Assembly (NCBI RefSeq): GCF_000832125.1
Contig: NZ_JPRK01000009.1
Span: 62,001 to 126,000 of the forward strand
From: Flavobacterium hibernum
GTDB taxonomy: Bacteria; Bacteroidota; Bacteroidia; Flavobacteriales; Flavobacteriaceae
Length of the DNA stretch: 64,000 nucleotides
Direction of reading: 5' to 3'
Below, in pieces: positions 43,670-50,676 of the stretch (position 1 is its first letter; every line of letters starts with the position of its first letter). Position numbers and translations under genes: made by a program. The notes under the pieces are model-generated. The model was not told the DNA's origin. It saw nothing but the letters and a program-made list of their open reading frames with translations, and searched no databases.

Positions 43670-44605
43670 ATGACACAAATAAAACTATTTTGCCCGGCAA
43701 CTATTGCAAATCTCTCATGCGGATTTGACGTACTTGGACTTTGCTTAGACAATGCGGGCGATGAAATGATTGTTCGAAAAGTAGATCAAAAAGGAGTTCG
43801 AATCACAAAAATTGTGGGTGCCGATTTGCCTTTGGAAACTGAGAAAAACGTTTCGGGAGTTGCGGCTCTTGCAATGTTAGAAGCTTATGAAAGCCATTTT
43901 AAAGTGATCGATTTTGGATTTGAAATCGAAATCTACAAACATATTAAAGCCGGAAGCGGAATTGGAAGCAGCGCTGCAAGTTCGGCTGGAGCAGTTTTTG
44001 GAATTAATGAATTATTAGGACAACCCTATTCTCGTAAGGATTTGGTGCAATTTGCCATGCAGGGCGAAAAATTAGCCAGCGGAAACGCACACGCAGACAA
44101 CGTTGCTCCTGCCCTTTTAGGCGGATTTACTTTGGTAAGAAGTTATGCTCCGCTTGATATTATCAGGATTGATAGTCCCGAAGAATTGTTTGCAACGGTG
44201 GTTCACCCTCAAATTGAATTGAAAACTTCGGATGCGCGTTCGGTACTAAAGCAAAATGTTTCCTTAAAAAGCGCCATTATGCAATGGGGAAATGTGGGCG
44301 GATTAATCGCAGGTTTATACACCAAAGATTATGATTTAATTGGAAGATCGCTTCACGACGAAATTGTTGAACCTCTGCGAAGCGTTTTGATTCCGGGATT
44401 CGATCAAATCAAACAAACGGCTCTTGAAAATGGTGCTTTAGGTTCTGGAATTTCGGGTTCTGGTCCCTCGATTTTTGCGCTAAGCCGAGGAAAAAACACC
44501 GCCGATCAAATTGCCAAAGCCATGAGCGAAGTTTACGAAAACATGAATTTACCATATGAAATTCACGTTTCGAAAATTAATCCTGATGGTGTGCGCATTT
44601 TGTAA
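43670..44605 (+). CDS. thrB: Homoserine kinase
   Basis: 311 residues. GHMP kinase that phosphorylates homoserine. ATP loop GSGIGSSAASSAGAVFG (about 105-121), N-terminal ATIANLSCGFDVLGLCLD typical of ThrB, and the C-terminal GALGSGISGSGPSIFAL motif. Between thrA and thrC, separated from thrA by a repeat block. A conserved gene order in Bacteroidota. Confidence 0.95.
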   Translation: MTQIKLFCPATIANLSCGFDVLGLCLDNAGDEMIVRKVDQKGVRITKIVGADLPLETEKNVSGVAALAMLEAYESHFKVIDFGFEIEIYKHIKAGSGIGSSAASSAGAVFGINELLGQPYSRKDLVQFAMQGEKLASGNAHADNVAPALLGGFTLVRSYAPLDIIRIDSPEELFATVVHPQIELKTSDARSVLKQNVSLKSAIMQWGNVGGLIAGLYTKDYDLIGRSLHDEIVEPLRSVLIPGFDQIKQTALENGALGSGISGSGPSIFALSRGKNTADQIAKAMSEVYENMNLPYEIHVSKINPDGVRIL

Positions 44606-44639
44606 AAAGTATTAAGTACGAAGAATTAAGTATTAAGAG

Positions 44640-44818
44640 TTGTACATAACGTTTGTCAGGCTGAGCGGAGTCGAAGCCCACGCAAAGTACAGACACAAAG
44701 TATAACCATACCGTTTGTCATTCCGAGGAACGAGGAATCTCCACAAGTAACTCCATAACGTGAGTCCAATCTTTGTCGAGCTTCTCGCGGAGATTCCTCG
44801 TTCCTCGGAATGACAAAA
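44640..44818. repeat. GTCAGGCTGAGCGGAGTCGA piece and family C palindrome (copy 3) between thrB and thrC
   Basis: The 305-bp gap begins with a TTGTCAGGCTGAGCGGAGTC GAAG unit (about 44652-44676). At 44714-44741 TTGTCATTCCGAGGAACGAG and GAATCTCC form the left arm of the family C palindrome; the right arm GGAGATTCCTCGTTCCTCGG AATGACAAA is at 44789-44817. The interior shares TCTTTGTCGAGCTTCT with copy 2 at 35980. AAAATCTAAAGTCTAAAATC repeats at about 44880-44905 precede the thrC ATG. No gene is seen in the gap. Confidence 0.85.
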
Positions 44819-44910
44819 AAAACGAATATAACTATTGGAATTTGGAATTTTAAAATTGGAACTTATTTATCCCATTTCTAAAATCTAAAGTCTAAAATCT
44901 AAAATTAGAA

Positions 44911-46200
44911 ATGAAATACTATAGTTTAAACCATAATGCCCCAAAAGTTTCCTTCAAAGAAGCTGTTATACAAGGATTAGCGAGTGATAAAGGATTATAT
45001 TTCCCTGAGAATATAACGGCTTTAGATGCGTCATTTTTTGATAAAATCGAAAGTTTAAGCAACGAAGAAATCGCTTTTGAAGCCATAAAACAATTTGTTG
45101 GAGACGAAATTCCAGCTGAGAAACTAAAAGAAATTATTGCCGAAACTTTATGTTTTGATTTTCCTGTTGTGAAAGTCGAAAACGGAATTTACTCTTTGGA
45201 GTTGTTTCACGGACCTACAATGGCTTTTAAAGATGTTGGAGCGCGTTTTATGTCGCGTTGTTTGGCATATTTTAATAAAGACAAAAAAGACAGTAAAAAC
45301 ACGGTTTTAGTTGCTACATCTGGAGATACGGGCGGTGCTGTTGCAAGCGGATTTCTGAGCGTTGACGGTGTTGATGTTGTGATATTATATCCGTCAGGAA
45401 AAGTGAGCGACATACAGGAAAAACAATTAACGACTTTAGGACAAAACATAAAAGCGCTGGAAGTTGATGGTGTTTTTGATGATTGCCAGGATATGGTAAA
45501 AAAAGCGTTTTTGGATGAAACTTTAGCGCACAAAAACCTAACCTCAGCAAATTCTATAAATATTGCGCGTTGGTTGCCGCAAATGTTTTATTTCTTCTTT
45601 GCTTACAAAGCCTTGAAAAGCCAAAACAAACATTTGGTTTTCTCTTGCCCAAGCGGAAACTTTGGAAATATCTGCGCCGGAATTATGGCAAAAAAATTAG
45701 GTTTACCAATTGAGCATTTTGTTGCGTCTACAAACGTAAACGATACCGTACCAAGATTTTTAGAAAACGGAAAATACGACCCGAAACCTTCTAAAGCGAC
45801 AATTTCTAACGCAATGGATGTTGGAAACCCAAGTAACTTTATTAGAATTCAAGAATTATACAATAACGACTTAAAAGCTTTCGAAAAAGACTTTTCATCG
45901 TACAGTTATACTGATGAAGAAACACTAGTTGCTTTAAAACAAATCTATAATACTGATGGTTACATCGCAGAACCACACGGCGCTGTTGGTTATTTAGGTT
46001 TGAAAAAAGAATTGGAGAAACACCCTAACGCCATTGGTATTTTCTTAGAAACAGCGCATCCTATTAAATTTCTAGATGTCGTTGAACCAGCTTTAGGAAT
46101 TACGCTTCCTATTCCTGCTCAAATTGAAAGTGTTATTAATGAGGAGAAAGTTAGTGTGAAGATTTCTAGTTATGAGGAATTGAAAGCTTTCTTAGGGTAA
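44911..46200 (+). CDS. thrC: Threonine synthase
   Basis: 429 residues. PLP enzyme converting phosphohomoserine to threonine. The Schiff-base lysine is K107 in FHGPTMAFKDVGARFM. VATSGDTGGAVASGFL is the phosphate-binding Gly-rich loop. Length and N-terminal start (MKYYSLNHNAPKVSF) match the short bacterial type. Completes thrA-thrB-thrC; its distance from thrB (305 bp) is caused by a palindromic repeat. Confidence 0.95.
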   Translation: MKYYSLNHNAPKVSFKEAVIQGLASDKGLYFPENITALDASFFDKIESLSNEEIAFEAIKQFVGDEIPAEKLKEIIAETLCFDFPVVKVENGIYSLELFHGPTMAFKDVGARFMSRCLAYFNKDKKDSKNTVLVATSGDTGGAVASGFLSVDGVDVVILYPSGKVSDIQEKQLTTLGQNIKALEVDGVFDDCQDMVKKAFLDETLAHKNLTSANSINIARWLPQMFYFFFAYKALKSQNKHLVFSCPSGNFGNICAGIMAKKLGLPIEHFVASTNVNDTVPRFLENGKYDPKPSKATISNAMDVGNPSNFIRIQELYNNDLKAFEKDFSSYSYTDEETLVALKQIYNTDGYIAEPHGAVGYLGLKKELEKHPNAIGIFLETAHPIKFLDVVEPALGITLPIPAQIESVINEEKVSVKISSYEELKAFLG

Positions 46201-46219
46201 AAAACATATACAAAGATGA

Positions 46220-46255
46220 TCAAAGCGAGTATAAAAAAATACTCGCTTTTTTTAT
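46220..46255 (+). terminator. Rho-independent terminator after the threonine operon
   Basis: AAAGCGAGTAT, six A, ATACTCGCTTT then a T run. It ends the thr operon 22 bp after the thrC stop. Confidence 0.9.
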
Positions 46256-46426
46256 TGCATTACCATTAATTATTTTGAATTAATATATAAAATATCAAGT
46301 ACGGAAATCCGTAAAAATTGGCAATAAAAAACACATATATTTGAAAAGTAAGAAACCGAAATAAAGTTTCGCCTATAAACAAGTTGGCGGCAAGCAGAAA
46401 CAAACATCCGTACCAATAAGAAACAA

Positions 46427-46873
46427 ATGAAAATACGAAAAATAGAACTAAATGACATTAAGAATTTATCCGAGCTTTTTAATGACTACCGAATTTTCTA
46501 TGAAATGGAATCTGACTTGGAAGGGGCAAAGAAATTCCTGCTTGAAAGAATTAAAAACAAGGAATCCGAGATTTTTGTAGCAGAGAATCCAGAAAATAAC
46601 TTAATTGGTTTTGTTCAAATGTATCCAATTTTCTCATCGACAAGGATGAAAAGACTTTGGCTTTTGAATGATTTATTTGTTGCTGAAAATCACAGAGGAC
46701 TTGGAGTTTCGGTTTTGTTAATCAATAAAGCAAAAGAACTTTGCATAGAAACCAATTCTTGTGCAATAGTTTTAGAAACTGCAAAATCAAACGATGTTGG
46801 AAACAAACTATATCCAAAAGCTGGATTTTCAATAGACTTAGATCATAATTATTATTCGTGGAATAACAAATAA
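46427..46873 (+). CDS. GNAT family N-acetyltransferase
   Basis: 148 residues. The GNAT acetyl-CoA loop is in DLFVAENHRGLGVSVLLINKAKELC (motif A, with R-x-x-G-x-G/A). GYVQMYPIFSS-like strand (LIGFVQMYPIFSS) and a YPKAGFS motif B at the C-terminus are also typical. No substrate hint. Its stop is 7 bp before the DUF1272 gene, so the two are probably co-transcribed. The AT-rich leader and flanking inverted 9-mers suggest a horizontally moved pair (inference). Confidence 0.85.
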   Translation: MKIRKIELNDIKNLSELFNDYRIFYEMESDLEGAKKFLLERIKNKESEIFVAENPENNLIGFVQMYPIFSSTRMKRLWLLNDLFVAENHRGLGVSVLLINKAKELCIETNSCAIVLETAKSNDVGNKLYPKAGFSIDLDHNYYSWNNK

Positions 46874-46880
46874 AAAAACA

Positions 46881-47171
46881 ATGTTAGAAATTAGACCTAT
46901 TTGCGAACATTGCGCAAAATCTTTACCAAACGAAAGTGAAGAAGCAATGATTTGTACTTTTGAATGTACTTACTGTAAGGATTGTGTAGACAATCTCTTA
47001 GAAAATGTTTGCCCAAATTGCGGAGGTGGATTTGAGAAAAGGCCAATTAGACCGAAAGAATTGCTACTGAAATATCCATCCAAAATAGAACCTCTACTAA
47101 AGCCAGTTAATTTAATTGAGTTTGAAGTTTTGAAGAGTAAAAACAAGGATTTAGAACCCAACAAACGATAA
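46881..47171 (+). CDS. DUF1272 zinc-ribbon-like protein
   Basis: 96 residues. The first 60 match DUF1272 closely: MLEIRPICEHCAKSLP, ICTFECTYCKDCVDN, VCPNCGG, KRPIRPKE. Cysteine pairs C8/C11, C25/C29, C32/C35 and C44/C47 suggest one or two Zn sites. The last 35 residues are lysine-rich. Function of the family is unknown. Starts 7 bp after the GNAT stop. Confidence 0.85.
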   Translation: MLEIRPICEHCAKSLPNESEEAMICTFECTYCKDCVDNLLENVCPNCGGGFEKRPIRPKELLLKYPSKIEPLLKPVNLIEFEVLKSKNKDLEPNKR

Positions 47172-47206
47172 TGCCAGCCGCCAACAGCAGTTTGGGTAGA
47201 TTAGGG

Positions 47207-47420
47207 CCCGATCGCGCAGATTTATTTATACAACGATACCTCAAAGTTAGCGCGGATTTGCAATCCGTGCCCGCAACAGTAAGACACAAAAACAAATCAT
47301 TTAAACAAAAGTTACACAAATTAATGCGCTTTTATATTTAGAAAAAGAAGAAACCAATCTTTGCGGGCACGGATTGCAAATCCGCGCTAACGTTGCTGAG
47401 ATAAATCTGCGCGATCGGGG
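47207..47420. repeat. Inverted element with GATCGCGCAGATTT arms (family D, copy 1)
   Basis: CCCGATCGCGCAGATTTATT continuing to GCGCGGATTTGCAATCCGTG CCCGCAA (47207-47275) is mirrored by TTGCGGGCACGGATTGCAAA continuing to ATAAATCTGCGCGATCGGG (47361-47419). The full structure is an inverted repeat of about 65-bp arms around an 86-bp centre. It fills most of the 323-bp gap between the DUF1272 gene and the LRR gene; no gene is seen. Confidence 0.85.
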
Positions 47421-47494
47421 TAATATCAATAACGATATGAGCCAATTACAGATAGACTACAATAATTATAAATATCTAAAAAAATAAATTAAAA

Positions 47495-48259
47495 TTATTC
47501 GCAAATAAAAGGTGCTATTTCCTGAAAATATTGATCAAACAGATTACCTCCACGATCTTTAAATGCTTTTATACTGGGATGACAACATTTGATAGAATTA
47601 TCTATGTAAAGGTTTAAAAAAATTGTTTCTTTACTGACAACTAAAGTTGTCAGGTCATTACGAAAACACTCAAGAATATATAAATTCAAATTTTTACTTA
47701 CATCAAGAATAATTATATGGTTAAAGGAACAATAAAGTCTTTTCAATTCTCTATTGTTACTTACATCAAGCTTGATAAGTTGGTTCCTATCAAAATTAAG
47801 CCATTCCAAATTTAGATTCTTACTTAAATCAATTGAACTAATTTTGTTATTGTAACATTCAAGTCTCTTTAAATTTACGTTTTTACTTAAGTCAAGTTTT
47901 GTAAGTTTATTATAACTGCAATCAAGTTTTGTCAAAGCTACATTTTTACTAAGATCAATTGTTACAAGTTTATTGTCACTACAATGAACTCCTGTTAAAG
48001 AAGTAAAATATTGTATCCCCGACAATGAAATAATATCTTTTCTATTAATACTCATCAATTCATTGTAGGAAACAACAGAAGAATGATTTGAAATAAATTT
48101 ACCATCAGGAGTAAAAGCCAATGGCACTATTGTCTTTAAATAAGCTTTAAAGTTTGCATCTGGTATTTCAGCATACACCGGAGATGGGTCATTTTTTTTA
48201 AAACAACTATAACTTATATTTGTAATTATAAGCATTACAAAAAAGATTATTATCCTCAT
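47495..48259 (-). CDS. Leucine-rich repeat lipoprotein
   Basis: 254 residues from ATG 48259; the frame extends 15 codons further, but the shorter start gives a clean signal with lipobox ISYSC (C19). From about residue 85, six LRR units of about 22 residues follow, with consensus LTKLDCSYNKLTKLDLSKNV, the next LKRLECYNNKISSIDLSKNL, and so on. The repeats have Cys in the LxCxxN position, as in Bacteroidota surface LRR proteins. A surface lipoprotein, probably for adhesion or binding. Both flanks carry family D repeats. Confidence 0.8.
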   Translation of the reverse strand: MRIIIFFVMLIITNISYSCFKKNDPSPVYAEIPDANFKAYLKTIVPLAFTPDGKFISNHSSVVSYNELMSINRKDIISLSGIQYFTSLTGVHCSDNKLVTIDLSKNVALTKLDCSYNKLTKLDLSKNVNLKRLECYNNKISSIDLSKNLNLEWLNFDRNQLIKLDVSNNRELKRLYCSFNHIIILDVSKNLNLYILECFRNDLTTLVVSKETIFLNLYIDNSIKCCHPSIKAFKDRGGNLFDQYFQEIAPFICE

Positions 48260-48401
48260 CAAAACTTTCTTCTTCTTTTGCGCTGTAAATATATTTTTTA
48301 CCATTACTATTTTTAAAATGTCTTATTGTATGCAAGTTTATAAATTAAATCATTTTAGAGCAATATATTTGTAAGTTTTTTTCTAAATAAAAAGTAAATT
48401 A

Positions 48402-48577
48402 CCCGATCGCGCAGATTTAGCTCCGCAACGATAGCGCGAATTTGTAATCCGTGCCCGCAAAGATTGGTGAGTATTCTTTGAAAAAATGTCCGCATAGATT
48501 TGTTTAAGCAACGATAGCGCAGATTTGTAACCCGATCGCACAGATATATCTCAGCAACGATAGCGCGGATTTGCAAC
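48402..48577. repeat. Partial tandem copies of family D arm sequence
   Basis: CCCGATCGCGCAGATTTAGC continuing to GCGCGAATTTGTAATCCGTG CCCGCAAAG (48402-48461), then a partial unit CAACGATAGCGCAGATTTGT AA (48509-48530), then CCCGATCGCACAGATATATC continuing to GCGCGGATTTGCAA (48531-48576). These are head-to-tail, imperfect, and irregularly spaced, so they differ from the inverted arrangement at 47207. They fill the gap between the LRR gene and the next gene. Confidence 0.8.
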
Positions 48578-48618
48578 TAGCGCTAGCAACTAAGAACTAA
48601 AAACAACTGAGAACTATT

Positions 48619-49014
48619 ATGAAGTTTTACACATTAGTTTTTTCAATATACCTACTTTGCATATTTCATGAAATAAGAGAAAAGAAAAATGAAAATCCTA
48701 TCTTAGGGACTTGGAAGGTTTCTGGAATGTTCTGTTCTGAAAAAGAAGAAGTGCCTAAAGGTTTTTCATTTACTTTTTTTAAAAATGGAAAAGGTTATTT
48801 AGAGCACGAAAAAGTAATAGAAAAAGAACCTTTCATATGGCAGATAAATTCAGACACACTACAACTAAAATTCGAACGTGAAAGTGAAGTTAAAAACGTG
48901 CTTTTTAAAAAGGATAAATTTCTTTTTAGAAGGTTACCTTATAATAAAAAACATATTGAATTAAGATATTTAGATTTTAAAGAATGTGGTATTGAGTTAG
49001 AATTTATGGAATAA
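48619..49014 (+). CDS. Small hypothetical protein, lipocalin-like
   Basis: 131 residues. A hydrophobic N-terminus (LVFSIYLLCIFHEI) could be a signal or membrane anchor. The following NPILGTWKVSG resembles the first strand of a lipocalin-like domain, and an alternation of short beta strands continues to the end. No strong family match. The gene sits between family D repeats and family E elements, in what looks like a repeat-dense accessory zone. Function unknown. Confidence 0.55.
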   Translation: MKFYTLVFSIYLLCIFHEIREKKNENPILGTWKVSGMFCSEKEEVPKGFSFTFFKNGKGYLEHEKVIEKEPFIWQINSDTLQLKFERESEVKNVLFKKDKFLFRRLPYNKKHIELRYLDFKECGIELEFME

Positions 49015-49064
49015 AACCAATTGAAACCTGCACGAGTGTGGCACTCGCGCCAACAATTGAACAT

Positions 49065-49098
49065 AAAAAAAGAGATCTTAATTAAGATCTCTTTTTTT
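49065..49098. terminator. Terminator copy 1 in the duplicated block
   Basis: AAAAAAAGAGATCTT AATT AAGATCTCTTTTTTT is a perfect inverted repeat with A/T runs on both sides, so it would terminate transcripts from both directions. Copy 2 is at 49295-49326. Confidence 0.85.
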
Positions 49099-49294
49099 AT
49101 TTACTATATGTTCAAAAACGTTTATTCCAGCTCTGCGAAGTGTTGCGATCGCTGTGCGAAGTCTCCCGACTTCGTACCCGTTCCAATTAACTACAAAGCA
49201 AATTACAAGAAATTGGAGCGGGATATAGGAGTGTGGGTACGAAGTCGGGAGACTTCGCACAGCATAAAAGAAGCTCGCGCCAGCAATTGAGCAT

Positions 49295-49326
49295 AAAAAA
49301 AAGAGATCTTAAGATCTCTTTTTTTA
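49295..49326. terminator. Terminator copy 2, shared by the XRE gene
   Basis: AAAAAAAGAGATCTTAAGATCT and the following CTTTTTTT form the same stem as copy 1 without the AATT centre. It lies just beyond the 3' end of the XRE gene on the minus strand. Confidence 0.85.
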
Positions 49327-49348
49327 TTTAATATATATTTAAAAACGT

Positions 49349-49741
49349 TTATTTCCCGTTTAATAATTTCTCCAAATACTCAACTTTATCTTTTTCAGCT
49401 TGCACCAAACGTTCGTAAAGTTCTACAACTTTATCTAAAGGGTTAAAAGTACAATTGTAATTAAGTCCTGCATTTACAATACCATTATCGTGATACGTAT
49501 TACCAATAATATTTAAAACCGCTTCTTCTGAAAAGTTTTTAATTGCTTCAACAGAAACCCCAAGAGCTTTTGCAATTTCCGAAAGTCTTTCTTCTTCAAC
49601 TGTTTCGCTGTTTTCGATTGCAGAAACAGTTTGCTGGCTTACTCCTAAAGCATAAGCAAGAGCTTCCTGCTTCATATCTTTAAGCTCTCTAATACGGCTA
49701 ATATTTCTGCCGATATGTTTTGGTTTTGTTGCTGTACTCAT
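49349..49741 (-). CDS. XRE-family helix-turn-helix transcriptional regulator
   Basis: 130 residues. An N-terminal HTH_3/XRE domain spans about 12-70: ISRIRELKDMKQEALAYALGVSQQTVSAIENSE, with the recognition helix SQQTVSAIE. A C-terminal 60-residue tail with coiled-coil features (NPLDKVVELYERLVQAEKDKVEYLEKLL) is probably for dimerisation. The gene is alone, so its targets are unknown. Its 3' end and terminator were partly duplicated in the adjacent family E element. Confidence 0.85.
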   Translation of the reverse strand: MSTATKPKHIGRNISRIRELKDMKQEALAYALGVSQQTVSAIENSETVEEERLSEIAKALGVSVEAIKNFSEEAVLNIIGNTYHDNGIVNAGLNYNCTFNPLDKVVELYERLVQAEKDKVEYLEKLLNGK

Positions 49742-49802
49742 AATTCAAAGATATTTAAAAAATTTAAACGAAAATAAATTTCGGTAAAAAACAGGCTTTA
49801 TT

Positions 49803-50045
49803 TATAAGATAACCAGTTGGGTGTAATTCAAAAAAAAAAAAATTAACACATAGAATCATAGATTTATTGTTTTTAAAAAAGGAGTACAAAAAAGAAACTA
49901 GTTTCTTAGCACATAGTCCCGATCCCGATCCGTCGGGACGGGATTTGTTTATCCTAGTCAAACGCCTTTTACAAGTTTACAATCCCGACGCTTCGGGACT
50001 ATGATTCTATGTGTTAAAATAATTACATCCAACGGGTTATAAGAT
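49803..50045. repeat. MITE-like element with terminal inverted repeats
   Basis: Outer arms: ATAACCAGTTGGGTGTAATT near 49808 and AATTACATCCAACGGGTTAT near 50021 (about 18 of 21 matching in inverse). Inner arms: TTAACACATAGAATCATAG at 49843-49861 and CTATGATTCTATGTGTTAA at 50000-50018, a perfect 19-base inverted repeat. The centre has TCCCGATCCCGATCCGTCGG GACGGGA and ATCCCGACGCTTCGGGACT hairpin arms. No open frame of note, about 240 bp in total. It fills the gap between the XRE gene and the phosphatase gene. Confidence 0.8.
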
Positions 50046-50069
50046 ACTCTTTTTAATAATTTATGTAAA

Positions 50070-50657
50070 TTATTTTTCCTCGCTTGTTTCTTTTCTGGAC
50101 TTGTAGTGTTTTAAAAATTCACCTTTGGGAGTTCCGTCGTCAAAAGAACTAAATTTTATTATTGTTCCCGTTTGTTCGCGTGCTTCTTCGCCTGTAAAAC
50201 CTTCATATTCTATTCGATATAATGCCGAGAACAATTGTGCTCTACCAATTCCGTGGTAACAATGAATTAAAACTGGGTAATTATCCTTGTTGTCCATTAT
50301 TTTAAAAAACGACTGCAAGGTTTTTTCACTCGGAATTTGATCTGATCCGTTGTTAAAGTAATGAACTCCTTTTATTTTTTCAATTGCTACCTTTTCGGCC
50401 ACAAGTTCTTCTGGAATTTCGGGATTATTTATAGAGTCCATAGTACCCGGAAAGCGTAAATCGATTACAGATTTAATATGATATTTCTTGATGTAATCTT
50501 CGAGTTCATCAGGCGGGATTACACCAGATTTATATACTTTTCCTTCGGTTATGGTTTTAAAATTATGGTTGATATGCAAATCATAAACATATTTCCCTAC
50601 ACCTACAAGCACAAGTGCAACAACCGCAATAGCGATTATCATTTTTTTCTTTTTCAT
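50070..50657 (-). CDS. Membrane-anchored CX5R tyrosine/dual-specificity phosphatase-like protein
   Basis: 195 residues. One N-terminal membrane segment (7-20, IIAIAVVALVLVGV) and then a soluble domain. The phosphatase loop is HCYHGIGRA (H132, C133, R139), the CX5R signature of protein tyrosine and dual-specificity phosphatases; an upstream Asp (about D106) could be the general acid. Starts 19 bp after the stop of the LtaS-like transferase gene and is probably co-transcribed. Some membrane CX5R phosphatases act on phospholipid phosphates, which would fit its neighbour; substrate is open. Confidence 0.8.
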   Translation of the reverse strand: MKKKKMIIAIAVVALVLVGVGKYVYDLHINHNFKTITEGKVYKSGVIPPDELEDYIKKYHIKSVIDLRFPGTMDSINNPEIPEELVAEKVAIEKIKGVHYFNNGSDQIPSEKTLQSFFKIMDNKDNYPVLIHCYHGIGRAQLFSALYRIEYEGFTGEEAREQTGTIIKFSSFDDGTPKGEFLKHYKSRKETSEEK

Positions 50658-50676
50658 TTTATATTTATTTGTGAGT

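Larger units (their letters stand above)
46383..47185. repeat. Inverted 9-mer pair flanking the GNAT-DUF1272 genes
   Basis: GTTGGCGGC at 46383-46391 and GCCGCCAAC at 47177-47185 are exact inverted repeats bracketing the two genes. The surroundings (AACAAGTTGGCGGCAAGC; AACAAACGATAATGCCAGCC) resemble the ends seen around cassette-like inserts in Bacteroidota, but no integrase is nearby. A 9-base match alone is weak evidence. Confidence 0.35.
49026..49356. repeat. Direct repeat pair (49044-49128, 49273-49356) enclosing an inverted AGTCTCCCGACTTCG element (family E)
   Basis: The two direct copies start CTCGCGCCA(A/G)CAATTGA and each contains a terminator stem AGAGATCTT..AAGATCTCT with A/T runs and an AAAAACGTTTATT tail. 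The second copy's tail covers the 3' end of the XRE gene, so the first copy carries a displaced remnant of that 3' end. Between them, a 26-base exact inverted repeat (49154-49179 with 49235-49260) contains AAGTCTCCCGACTTCG. The arrangement looks like an insertion with duplication of flanking sequence. Confidence 0.75.

Noticed and set aside
48402..48577. Tandem similar units that could suggest a CRISPR array
   Set aside because: Units are of different length and irregularly spaced, without uniform spacers, and no cas genes are present.
49349..49741. XRE regulator as the antitoxin (HipB) of the HipA-like gene at 63.6 kb
   Set aside because: The genes are 14 kb apart and the regulator stands alone next to repeats; no toxin gene is adjacent.
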